Shown here one piece after another: positions 46,222-54,932 of a stretch of 64,000 bases of DNA (positions are counted from its first letter, which is position 1; the number at the start of each line of letters is the position of its first letter). The notes under the pieces are model-generated. The model was not told the origin of the DNA. It ran no database searches and was given only the letters and a program-made list of their open reading frames with translations. The stretch spans positions 22,314,451 through 22,378,450 of the forward strand of contig NC_053149.1 of assembly GCF_016808335.1 (NCBI RefSeq). The letters run 5' to 3'. Both the position numbers and the translations under genes were made by a program. Source of the DNA: Panicum virgatum. Lineage: Eukaryota > Streptophyta > Magnoliopsida > Poales > Poaceae.

Positions 46222-47199
46222 CTAGCTTATGCTTTTGGGTGAAGAACTTGAAGAACACGAACAAGAAACTGAGTGAGGAGCGTACCTGTGAAAGGGGAGC
46301 ACCAGAGCACTTAAAACTTGCAATACACTTTTTGCGGCGCCCACGGCTTGGAGTGGTTGTAGGCGCCCCGATGATTCCCATGCGTCATTGTCCGCCACCT
46401 TCTTGAATAGCTTGAAAACTTGAGTCGGTGTGAGCTCAATGATCGAACCTCCGGCCGATGCGTCAATGATTCCCCTTGATGCAATAGTGAGGCCTTGATA
46501 GAACTTCTGGACCACATCCTCCCTTGAGAACTTGTGATGAGGTACGGCGTGGATGTAGTCGTTGAAGCGCTCATAGGCTTCCGCAATAGTCTCCATCGGG
46601 GCTTGCGCGAATGTAGCAATCTTGTTGCGCAAAATTTGGGTCTTGCCCGGCGAGTAGAACTCCTTCATGAACTCCTTCATCAAGGACTCCCAATTTTGCA
46701 CCGTGTTCGCCGGTAGAGAATGAAACCATTGCAGCGCTCTCCCAAGTAGAGAGAACGGAAAGAGCCTCGCTCTCATTTTATCTTGAGTCATCCCTTGCAT
46801 GTCGAAGGTGCGGCATAGTTGGAGGAACGCTTGAAGATGTAGATTAGCGTCTTCTTTTCCAGTGAAGGGCGAGCTTTGCACCATCCTTATGATTGAAGTC
46901 TTGATCTCGAATGGAACTCCGATGTTGTCGAGGTTTTGGATCGGCAAGTCCCGAACGTCTGGAGTGCATAGCTCTCCGATCGTACGCTCCGGCTCCGGTA
47001 GCGCCATCCCTTGGTGAAGTGGCACCTCCTTTGGACTTGTTGGTGGAGTCGCTTGAGGTGAAGATGATGAACCGTCTGCTTCGACTTTTGGATCTACTAG
47101 TTCCAGCTTCCTTGATCGTGCTTCGCGACTCCTTTGCCTGTAAATTTTTTCTGGATCATCCACAAAATTTTTGGGTTTGTTGGAGAGGCTCCTGTCCAT
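46222..47199 (-). CDS. gag: Element E gag, Athila type
   Basis: A 325-codon frame runs from the ATG at 47199 to the stop at 46222. The N-terminus is basic and Pro-rich. A retrotransposon gag domain (PF03732-like) occupies about residues 105-270: DANLHLQAFLQLC, RLFPFSLLGRALQWF, ESLMKEFMKEFYSPGKT, AYERFNDYIHAVPHH, VVQKFYQGL. It ends in a Ser/Cys-rich tail that looks like frame drift, since no zinc knuckle or protease follows. An intact capsid-like gag without pol fits a non-autonomous element that packages its own RNA and borrows enzymes (inference). The LINE's target duplication begins 5 bp upstream of the ATG. Confidence 0.8.
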   Translation of the reverse strand: MDRSLSNKPKNFVDDPEKIYRQRSREARSRKLELVDPKVEADGSSSSPQATPPTSPKEVPLHQGMALPEPERTIGELCTPDVRDLPIQNLDNIGVPFEIKTSIIRMVQSSPFTGKEDANLHLQAFLQLCRTFDMQGMTQDKMRARLFPFSLLGRALQWFHSLPANTVQNWESLMKEFMKEFYSPGKTQILRNKIATFAQAPMETIAEAYERFNDYIHAVPHHKFSREDVVQKFYQGLTIASRGIIDASAGGSIIELTPTQVFKLFKKVADNDAWESSGRLQPLQAVGAAKSVLQVLSALVLPFHRYAPHSVSCSCSSSSSPKSIS

Positions 47200-47221
47200 C
47201 TCCTATTAGGGGTTAGTGAAA

Positions 47222-49780
47222 CAACAACAACAACAACAACAACATAGCCTTTTTTCCCAAGCAAGTTGGGGTAGGCTAGAGATGAAACCCGAAAGAAATA
47301 AGTTCAAGGTTCAGGCACATTAATAGCTAGTCTCCAAGCGCTCCTATCCAAAGCTATCTCTTTAGAGATGTTCCAATCTTTAAGGTCTCTCTTAACCGAC
47401 TCAGCCCACGTCAGTTTAGGTCTACCTCTACCCCTCTTTACATTATCGACTAGCTCAAGGACCCCATTACGCACCGGCGCCTCAGGAGGCCTTCGTTGGA
47501 CATGTCCAAACCATCTCAGCCGATGCTGAGTAAGTTTCTCCTCAATTGGTGCCACCCCGACCCTATCCCGAATAACTTCGTTCCGGACTCTATCCCTCCT
47601 TGTGTGCCCGCAAAACCACCGCAACATCCGCATCTCTGCTACACTCAGTTGCTGCACATGTCGCCTTTTTGTAGGCCAACATTCAGCACCGTATAACATC
47701 GCCGGACGAATTGCTGTCCTATAGAATTTGCCTTTTAGCTTTTGTGGCACCCTCTTGTCACAAAGGATGCCAGAAGCTTGCCGCCATTTCAACCAGCCAG
47801 CTGAAATTCTATGTCTAACATCTTCATCAATGTCGCCATCCTTTTGTAGCACCGATCCTAAATACCGAAACGTATCCTTCTGGACCACCACTTGCCCATC
47901 TAGACTAACGTCTCCCCCCTCATGCCTAGTCGCGCTGAAATCGCACATCATGTACTCGGTCTTGGTCCTACTAAGTCTGAACCCTTTCGACTCTAACGTG
48001 CGTCTCCACAGCTCTAACTTCCTATTAACCCCTGCCCTACTCTCGTCAACTAGCACCACATCATCAGCAAAGAGCATACACCAAGGGATCTCACCTTGTA
48101 TATCCCTTGTGACCTCATCCATCACTAAAGCAAATAAATAAGGGCTCAATGCTGACCCCTGATGTAGGCCTATGTTAATAGGAAAGTCAGTGGTGTTGCC
48201 ATCACATGTCCGGACAAACGTCGTCGCATCCTTGTACATATCCTTAATGAGGGTAATGTACTTAGTTGGGACTTTGTGCTTCTCCAAAGCCCACCACATG
48301 ACATTTCTCGGTACTTTGTCATATGCCTTCTCAAGGTCAATGAAGACCATGTGCAAGTCCTTCTTCTGCTCCCTATATCTCTCCATCAATTGTCGTATTA
48401 AGAAAATCGCCTCCATGGTTGACCTTCCAGGCATGAACCCAAATTGGTTTTGGGTCACACTTGTCCCTCTTCTTAGGCGATGCTCGATAACCCTCTCCCA
48501 AAGCTTCATCGTATGACTCATCAGCTTAATCCCACAGTAGTTAGTACAACTTTGAACATCGCCCTTGTTTTTGAAGATAGGTACTAATATACTTCTCCTC
48601 CATTCTTCCGGCATCTTGTTTGACCGAAAAATAAGATTAAAAAGCTTAGTTAACCAAACTATTGCTCTATCTCCTAGGCATCTCCACACCTCAATGGGAA
48701 TACCATCAGGACCCATCGCTTTACCTCTCTTCATCCTCTTCAAAGCCTCCCCGATCTCTACCTCCTGAATTCTCCTCACAAAACGTCTGTTGGTATCGTC
48801 AAAAGAGTCATCTAACTCAAGGGTAGGGCTCTCACTCTCTCCATTAAACAACTTGTCGAAGTACTCTCTCCATCTATCCATGATCTCCTCATCCTTCACT
48901 AGCAGTCGATCTGTCCCATCCTTAATGCATTTGATTTGGTTGATGTCCCTTGTCTTCCGCTCGCGGATCCTAGCCATCCTATAAATGTCCTTCTCCCCTT
49001 CTTTCGTGCCTAGCCGCTGATACAGGTCATCATACGCCTTACCCTTTGCTACACTCACAGCTCGCTTTGCAACCCTCTTCGCTAATTTATAGCCCTCGAT
49101 GTTGGCTGCACTCTTGTCAAGGTGGAGGCGCTTGAAACACTCCTTCTTCTCCTTAATAGCCTTTTGCACCTCGTCGTTCCACCACCAGGTGTCTTTCCCC
49201 TCCTGTTTGCCTCCCTTACTCACGCCAAATACCTCTGAGGCCACCTTCCGAACACATGTTGCCATCTTTAGCCACATGTCATCTGCGTCTTCTCCTTCTT
49301 CCCAAGGCCCCTCACCTAGCATCCTTTCCTTAAACGCTTGTGCCGCTTCCCCTCTAAGCTTCCACCACTTTGTTCTCGCAATCTTAGTACATTTGTCCCG
49401 GTGGATACGTACCCGAAGACGAAAGTCCGCCACCACAAGCTTGTGTTGAGGGACAACACACTCCCCAGGTATCACCTTACAATCTAAGCAATCACGTCTA
49501 TCCTCCCTCCTAGTAAGGATAAAGTCGATCTGGCTCGAGTGTTGTCCACTACGAAAAGTCACAAGATGGGATTCCCTCTTCTTAAACACGGTATTCGCTA
49601 TCAACAAGTCGTAGGCTAACGCGAAGTTCAACACATCCTCCCCCTCTTGACTCCTGCTACCATACCCAAAACCCCCGTGCACTCGCTCGAACCCTACATT
49701 AGTCGCACCCACATGGCCGTTGAGATCTCCTCCTATGAAGAGTTTCTCGCTGGTAGACACGGTACTAACCATGCTATCTA
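47222..49780 (-). mobile_element. RTE-clade LINE, 5'-truncated, with 18-bp target duplication
   Basis: The flanking duplication TATTAGGGGTTAGTGAAA is at 47204-47221 and 49781-49798 (18/18). The minus-strand 3' end is a (TTG)n tail (complement of CAACAACAA at 47222-47245), typical of plant RTE elements. The 5' end is truncated within the endonuclease, so this is one cDNA-primed, dead-on-arrival copy. Confidence 0.95.
47304..49772 (-). CDS. RTE LINE ORF: partial endonuclease plus reverse transcriptase, no lesions
   Basis: 822 codons without a stop. Residues 10-115 are the C-terminal half of an apurinic-type endonuclease (GGDLNGHVG, SQIDFIL, DHKL-like QHKLVVADF). Residues about 330-650 are the RT: PDGIPIEVW, FGFMPGRST, DLEKAYDKVPR, GLHQGSALSP and the catalytic FADDVV at about residue 566. 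The C-terminal part has the RTE-typical KLKGKFYRTAIRPAMLYGAE and LRWFGHVQRRP. The enzyme nicks target DNA and reverse-transcribes from the nick. This copy lacks the endonuclease N-terminus and any promoter, so expression as a working protein is unlikely. The absence of any stop marks a young insertion. Confidence 0.95.
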   Translation of the reverse strand: MVSTVSTSEKLFIGGDLNGHVGATNVGFERVHGGFGYGSRSQEGEDVLNFALAYDLLIANTVFKKRESHLVTFRSGQHSSQIDFILTRREDRRDCLDCKVIPGECVVPQHKLVVADFRLRVRIHRDKCTKIARTKWWKLRGEAAQAFKERMLGEGPWEEGEDADDMWLKMATCVRKVASEVFGVSKGGKQEGKDTWWWNDEVQKAIKEKKECFKRLHLDKSAANIEGYKLAKRVAKRAVSVAKGKAYDDLYQRLGTKEGEKDIYRMARIRERKTRDINQIKCIKDGTDRLLVKDEEIMDRWREYFDKLFNGESESPTLELDDSFDDTNRRFVRRIQEVEIGEALKRMKRGKAMGPDGIPIEVWRCLGDRAIVWLTKLFNLIFRSNKMPEEWRRSILVPIFKNKGDVQSCTNYCGIKLMSHTMKLWERVIEHRLRRGTSVTQNQFGFMPGRSTMEAIFLIRQLMERYREQKKDLHMVFIDLEKAYDKVPRNVMWWALEKHKVPTKYITLIKDMYKDATTFVRTCDGNTTDFPINIGLHQGSALSPYLFALVMDEVTRDIQGEIPWCMLFADDVVLVDESRAGVNRKLELWRRTLESKGFRLSRTKTEYMMCDFSATRHEGGDVSLDGQVVVQKDTFRYLGSVLQKDGDIDEDVRHRISAGWLKWRQASGILCDKRVPQKLKGKFYRTAIRPAMLYGAECWPTKRRHVQQLSVAEMRMLRWFCGHTRRDRVRNEVIRDRVGVAPIEEKLTQHRLRWFGHVQRRPPEAPVRNGVLELVDNVKRGRGRPKLTWAESVKRDLKDWNISKEIALDRSAWRLAINVPEP

Positions 49781-49798
49781 TATTAGGGGTTAGTGAAA

Positions 49799-50045
49799 AG
49801 AAAAAGAAAAATATATACGAGATCTAAAAGATGAATATATAAGATCTAAAACATAAAAGAAAATAAAATAAAGCAAACTCTAGATTAGATTGATTTTCGT
49901 AGAATAGATCCTTTTTTTAGTTAGCACAAAAAATAAGAGATCTAAAAAAAGTCAAAAAGAAAAATCAAGAAAAAGAAATATTTACGAATGCAAGTAAGAT
50001 TGGATCTTAAATCGATGGTTCCCCGGCAACGGCGCCAGAAAAGCT
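49799..50045 (-). other. Element E leader and tRNA-Asp-type primer-binding site
   Basis: The complement of 50020-50037 reads TGGCGCCGTTGCCGGGGA, 8 bases from the LTR at 50046. It is the same PBS as in element C. The rest of the leader is AT-rich and non-coding. Confidence 0.8.
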
Positions 50046-50793
50046 TGTTGACGCTCCTTAACGCCCCGATTTGTATACCGCAAGCGCACGGTTCGTGTAG
50101 CTTTTCCCTCAGAGTATTCCCCCAAGGTTTATTAATCCACGGAACCAAAGATACAAGAAACAATCTACTAACATAGAGACTCCTTTGTGTTGAGGTGGTG
50201 TAAAACGAATTTAATCTACTAAAAATGACAAACACCGAAGGTAGCGAGAGAAAGTTAGAGATAACCAATCTAGATCACCTAGATCATGCATATGTTGTAG
50301 TTCAAGCCAGATGTAGTGAAGCAAGATAGATGTGAATCTCAAAGAAAAGCATCTTTAAACCAAAATCTCCAATCCGATCCTTCGATACCCCATCTACTCA
50401 AAGCAACGCCCTGTCACGACGCCCCCCTTTGGACGAAAGCACCCTGAAGCAAGTCGAACCCCCTTTGGTAGTTCCGCCATGAACCTCTAGCCACCATGAC
50501 TACAAGATCATGCGAAGCGATCTATCTCGATAATAGATCTAAGATGAAGCAAACCCAAAGAAAAGGAAGAAATCGAAAGAGAGAACATGGTCGCTAAAAA
50601 TTCGGAATCACAAGTAACTTCACCATGAATGATTATACATCACAAGATCACAAGTACCTCTAAAATATATGTGCAAATGTGAAAACGATCAATAATTGGG
50701 CTGAGGTTAGGATGGTTAGTGATTTTGATATTAAATTCATGCCATTATCAAAGTTAAACAGGGGATAAAATGGATACTTAAGGAGCGCCAACA
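50046..50793 (-). repeat. Element E 5' LTR (right), internally deleted
   Basis: It is 748 bp against 1,407 bp for the left LTR. It is collinear up to ...CACAAGATCACAA (50652) and resumes at GTACCTC; the 659 bp equivalent to 41752-42410 are gone. The lost part includes the TATTTAAA box and the GGCCGGCC-like palindrome. Confidence 0.92.
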
Positions 50794-50798
50794 CCAAG

Positions 50799-52280
50799 GA
50801 TTATGCTTTCATGTTCATCATCACTAGCATTAATCACAAAAAAGTCGGTAGGAATTTTTTTACCCGCTATAGCAACATTTAGATTTCTAAGCACTCCTAG
50901 CGGTTTGATTAATCTACCATCTCCCATGATCAATTTAATGGTTGTAGCATCTAAGTTCGGTGTTTCATTAAAAAGGCCAACATAAACCTTGGAACTCATC
51001 ACACTAACATGGGCGCCAACGTCACAAAGAACATTGCAACATTTTATTCCGTCTATCATGCAATCAACACGAGGTGTGGGTGATGGATTACCTTCACCTT
51101 GATTGTTTCCAATCGCATATACTTGGGCTATGTGCACGTAGGGTGATGATTCAGATTTCACTCCCATGATCCTTTTGGCCTCTAGCACTTCGTCCAAGTC
51201 AATCTCTTCCTCTTTTTCTTCAAAAAGTTTCCGAATAATATCACCAGCCGATTCATTGCCAAATGTATATCTCGTGTGATTATCCGGCGGAAAGTATTCC
51301 GCTATCACCTTCGCCATTCCTCGTTGATTTGGATGCGGTCTTGCTTTGTCGAACAATCTTCCGAAGTCAATTGGTATCCAATCCATTTGCTCGAATTCCC
51401 TTAGCGATTTGGCGGTAGTCATGGTTCTTCCTTTCTTTTCTGGGTCGTCTTTCATTGCACTCCGGATCGATGCTTCTTCATCGTGGTTTGTCTCTATGAC
51501 TTTCCCATGCTTCGGTTGTTCTTCCTTCTCTTCTGATGTCTCTTCTCTGAAAATTTCAGCAAGCACCCGCACTTGCGATTCTTCCTCGGAGCTTGCCGAA
51601 CATCATTTTTCCCAATCTCTTCTCATGACCGCACCCTTGCTTATTTTTTGTAGGAGTTGGGTGGCTTCCGTGAGTGTTTTCTCCATGAGATCTCCTCCTG
51701 CACACATTTGAACAAATTGCATGCACTCGGGGGTTAGGGAAAAATAAAAGGTATGCAAGAGTACTTCACCAGAAAATCCGAGTTTCGGTCCTTGTTCAAT
51801 CAATCCATTGAATCTATCCCATGCTTGATCTATCCCTTCTTTTTCTCCTTGCGCGAAGTTGATCACTTGCTTCCGAATATGTTGAACCTCGCTTAACGGA
51901 AAGAACCGCTCGCAAAATTTCATCATCAAGTCATCCCAATTTCCTTTTACCTCGAAGGAAGCAAGTGCAAACCATCTTCTCGCTTCTTCTGCAAGTGAGT
52001 ATGGGAAAAGATTCCATCTAAACCAAGCTAGCGGAACTCCGTCTTGTTGTACCGTGTTGCATAGCATTGTGAACCACTTGATATGTCTATATAGGTTGTC
52101 CGTCTCATCTCCTCTAAAGGGGTTTGCCGCCGCCATCTTGATGATTTGAGGCTTGATCTCGTACTCGGTGGCTCGCAACACCGAATCTGATTTTTGCATG
52201 TCGAAGTCCTCCGATCGCGGGCTTGCATAATCCCTTAGTGATTTTTCTCCTTCCTCCATGTGTTGAATGAGATGGGCCAT
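50799..52280 (-). pseudogene. gag-pro: Element D gag and protease, Athila type (one nonsense codon, cut by element E)
   Basis: ATG at 52280. The gag domain (PF03732-like) occupies about residues 55-200: DNLYRHIKWFTMLC, RWNLFPYSLAEEARRWF, LMMKFCERFFPLSEV, AWDRFNGLIEQGP, LLHTFYFSL. An in-frame TGA at 51603-51605 (a CGA would fit) is followed by an acidic linker and an aspartic protease-like region with CNVLCDVGAHVSVMSSKVY (DVGA in place of the usual D-[ST]-G-A) and ASDDEHESIILG. There the frame is interrupted by E at 50798. After discounting E and one target duplicate, it continues into pol at 41145 in the same frame, so D had a single gag-pol ORF. Confidence 0.88.
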
Positions 52281-52385
52281 CTAGACAATCAAAACAAAAA
52301 CAAAAACAAAAATTTTCTAGGGAAAAGGTTAGGTGTTAATAACCAACAAAATTAATACAAAGTTAAACGTAGCAAAATCGCTTGT

Positions 52386-52403
52386 TCCCCAGCAACGGCG
52401 CTA
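52386..52403 (-). other. Element D primer-binding site (mutated tRNA-Asp type)
   Basis: The complement reads TAGCGCCGTTGCTGGGGA, 8 bases from the LTR. It differs from the C/E site by two transitions, one of them in the leading TGG. Confidence 0.7.
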
Positions 52404-52411
52404 GAAAAGCT

Positions 52412-53601
52412 TGTTGACGCTCCTTAGAGTGCCAATTTACGTACCGCAAGCGCACGGATCGTGTAGGTTTTCCCTTAGAGTATTCCCCCAAGGTTTATCA
52501 ATCCACGGAACAAGTGTTCTACTATGCTTAACTAAGCACTAATGATGCCAGTAAAAGATCTATATTGAGTGATTGAGTGTGGAATAGATCTAATCTAACC
52601 AATCTAATCTAATCTAGACTAGTGAGCAATGATAGGTGTGTGTACAAGATATGAAGAGCATTTGTCCATGGGGTCTAGGATCACTAGAGATGTAATCGCC
52701 GAGCAATGAAGAACGGATCTAATCTACCAAAGGTGTGTTCCAAGATCAAAACATTTCCCTCTCGCATACTGTCACTACACGAGGATAATCGGTAACGAAC
52801 AACAAAAACACGATAGTTGATGTAATCTAAGTAAACCATGCAAGAGCAAAGTAAACCCAAAGCCAAGTCGCGACCTATTAAACATCAAAGTATCACCAAA
52901 AGAATCATGGTAGATCAATCTCGTAAAGGATTCGGCAATTACAACTCAAGATCTCCTTACAACCCCATGAACAAACGAGGACTTTACCCCATGAAGCTAG
53001 GCGAAGCGTAGTCGATCATGGTGATGAAATCTCCGGCAAGGGATGGATCCCTTGCTGTCCTCCAACTTGCAGCGGCGCCGAGGGACGATGAGGCCTCCGG
53101 TGTCGCCTTTCTCTTGTGTCTAACTCGAATGGATCTCTGGAAATCGTCTCTGGATGGTCTCCTCCGGGTGTCCTCCTCTCTTGATGGCGGCTTCAGGCTA
53201 TTTATAGGCAGATATGGTCGGTGGTTTTGGTAAAATACAGGCTAGGGTTGACGAATACTTCGCGCTGAAGAAAACTGAGGCCGATTGGGCTCCGAAATAG
53301 CCTATGCCGGCCGGCCTAAAGGGTTCCAGGCCGGCCGGCCTGGGCTCTTTCTGGCCTCTTTCAGCTCCATCTTTTGCGTGCGGGCTCTTCTCCTTATTCC
53401 TCATCTTAGCCCAGTTGTGACCCTGCGTCAAAACATCTCCGAAAATGTCCAATTTCCTGCCAAAATGCAACATGCTCCAAAATCCAAGACAAAATCGAAA
53501 ATGGTCAAGTTCAGGTGCCAAGTGGCGGGTTAGTACATGAATCATCTCGATGAATTTACCAAAACCTCTCCTAATTGTATAATAAAATGGGTACTTAAGG
53601 T
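52412..53601 (-). repeat. Element D 5' LTR (right), about 10 bp short at its outer end
   Basis: It is paired with 33719-34919, with a TATAAATA box on the minus strand at about 53197-53205 and GGCCGGCC palindromes at about 53308-53341. The match stops at ...GGGTACTTAAGG(T), where the left copy continues GCGCCAACA. Confidence 0.9.
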
Positions 53602-53957
53602 TGGCTGTGATGGCCTGCGCTTCTTGATGCGCCAGCGAACTGATCGCCGACGCCTCAAGTTGCGAGGCTTGGGTGGAGGAGCGGGCTCCTCTGTGGCCGC
53701 CAGGGTGGCTTCCTCCTTGTGGAGGCACAATGCACTGAGCTGGTCGGTGACGAACTCCAAACTTCCAAACGGGAAGGTCTGGGAAGGCGGGAACGGTGGA
53801 GGCGCCCACAACCCGTCGCAGGGGATTGTGGGAAACTCCAGGGAGCCGAAACGGATCATCTCGCCGCGGCTCGCCGCTGGAGCGGTGAATGGAGTGATCG
53901 AAACCATCCGATCACCGAAGCAGTGAATGCACAAAGCGCTCCCCATGGACGGCGCCA
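53602..53957 (-). pseudogene. gag: Element B PBS and 5' end of gag
   Basis: The LTR edge at 53962 is followed on the minus strand by GTTT and TGGCGCCGTCCATGGGGA (53957-53940), the PBS. The first true ATG is at 53946. The product begins MGSALCIHCFGDRM and contains IRFGSLEFPTIPCDGLW and FGSLEFVTDQLSALCL, a repeated GSLEF theme seen in Tat gag leaders. It then continues as a basic or Gln/Ala-rich stretch, depending on frame, until the D insertion at 53601. The rest of gag is at 33718 and below. Confidence 0.7.
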
Positions 53958-53961
53958 AAAC

Positions 53962-54932
53962 TGTCGTCGAGGGAAATGGGCAACCACAAAACTACTCGAT
54001 TGCTCGTTTGTTGTGCGCTTGATCGGATATGGTCTAGCAAGCAAAGACTCAAGGATTTAGACTGGTTCGGGCCTGAAATGCCCTACGTCATTATGGGGGT
54101 GGTGTTCTCGCTCTATTGCTCTCGAGCCTGGGTGCTCAAAGTTCAGAGAGGAGCTTACAAGCTGGTCTAGCAGTGTCGAACCCGTGGGAGTCCAACCCTT
54201 TCCTACATGGGGGCTTTCCCTTTTATATTCCAAGGTGGGGCCCCCATTACAGATATCTAGCGCTGTGTCTTGGCACCGTCGGGGTGCGATTCATCCTTGT
54301 CAGTCGTCGGGGCCCACTCGATCGGTCGGGAGTGGGCAGGCTTGATCCTGGTGATCTCCTGGGCAAGGGACGATCCTGGCGATCTTCTCGGGCAACGCAT
54401 TCCCCTGGTGTTGTCCCATCTAGGCTAAGTCGGGGCGGCGCGATCACTCAGATGGTCGTTCAGGTGTCGCCTCCGGTCTTGTCCGCCGGAGCCTACGTCC
54501 CTTGTCCGCGGGGCCATCTTACATAGCTCCTATCACTGGACGGCACGCCCGGTGACGGGTGTCTTACCGAGGGCTGACCGGGGGTGTCCGATCACGCTTG
54601 CTGGCATAATGAAATGGTGCGCAGAGGCAACCATCATTACAGCGGGGGGGGGGGTGGAGGCAGCGTCTGTGGACGCCCCCTCCCGTTGTGTCACGGGGCC
54701 CGCGTGAGCGGCGCTGTACCCTTGTTAGGGAGTCCAGCTGCCTAAGCCCTTGCCGCAAGATAAGGGGAGCTGGCGTCCCGGAGCCTGCCCGAGGCTTGTC
54801 TTGGCCGGCACGCCTGTCAGGAGGCGCGGCATTCTTGGAGCGCACGTCCCGGGTCATCGGCATGGCTCTGACCCGGGGTGCTAGGTCGGGGGGCCACCAC
54901 GTGTCCCAGGAGGTCGGACTCCCAGACTCGTT
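53962..54932 (-). repeat. Element B right (5') LTR, cut by element F
   Basis: It starts TGTCGTCGAGGG and aligns along its length with the two parts of the left LTR, with a TATAAAAGGG box on the minus strand near 54221-54230 and a G10 run at 54644-54653. It ends at ...CCAGACTCGTT, 118 bp before the expected LTR end. The missing piece should lie right of F, outside the window. Confidence 0.85.

Larger units (their letters stand above)
41146..50793 (-). mobile_element. Element E: non-autonomous Athila-like retrotransposon (gag + ORF1-like) inserted in element D
   Basis: LTRs lie at 41146-42552 and 50046-50793, and the flanking duplication CCAAG is at 41141-41145 and 50794-50798, a perfect match. 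D's protein sequence breaks at ...HESIILG and resumes with KPFLKL across the insertion, and the reading frame agrees once E and one CCAAG are discounted. On the minus strand: 5' LTR, PBS, leader with a LINE insertion, gag, ORF1-like frame, non-coding 3' part, PPT, 3' LTR. No RT or integrase is present. Confidence 0.92.
33719..53601 (-). mobile_element. Element D: Athila-lineage Ty3/Gypsy retrotransposon, nearly complete, hosting element E
   Basis: LTRs lie at 33719-34919 and 52412-53601. On the minus strand: 5' LTR, PBS, gag, protease, RT, RNase H, integrase, an extra ORF, PPT, 3' LTR. Without E (9,648 bp) D is about 10.2 kb. The right LTR lacks about 10 terminal bases where it meets B's gag, so the target duplication (expected to resemble GGTGC, 33714-33718) cannot be confirmed. 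Athila membership rests on the [11 protein letters not shown] motif and on the gag type. Confidence 0.9.
6580..54932 (-). mobile_element. Element B: Tat-like Ty3/Gypsy retrotransposon, host of the nest
   Basis: Two copies of one LTR bound it: left at 6580-7089 + 20761-21305, right from 53962. B's own sequence survives as left LTR, RT/integrase remnant (21306-22033), protease and gag (31968-33718), 5' gag and PBS (53602-53957), and right LTR (53962-54932, cut by F). All coding pieces are minus-strand and in the order expected for one gag-pol, which supports assigning them to one element. The remaining coordinates belong to insertions A, C, D (with E) and F. Confidence 0.8.

Noticed and set aside
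52684..52866. 60-codon frame shared with 29484-29792
   Set aside because: It is D-type LTR sequence (and the fragment captured by C), not a conserved protein.
53198..53809. 203-codon minus-strand frame
   Set aside because: Runs across the junction of B's gag and D's LTR; chimeric by insertion, not a gene.
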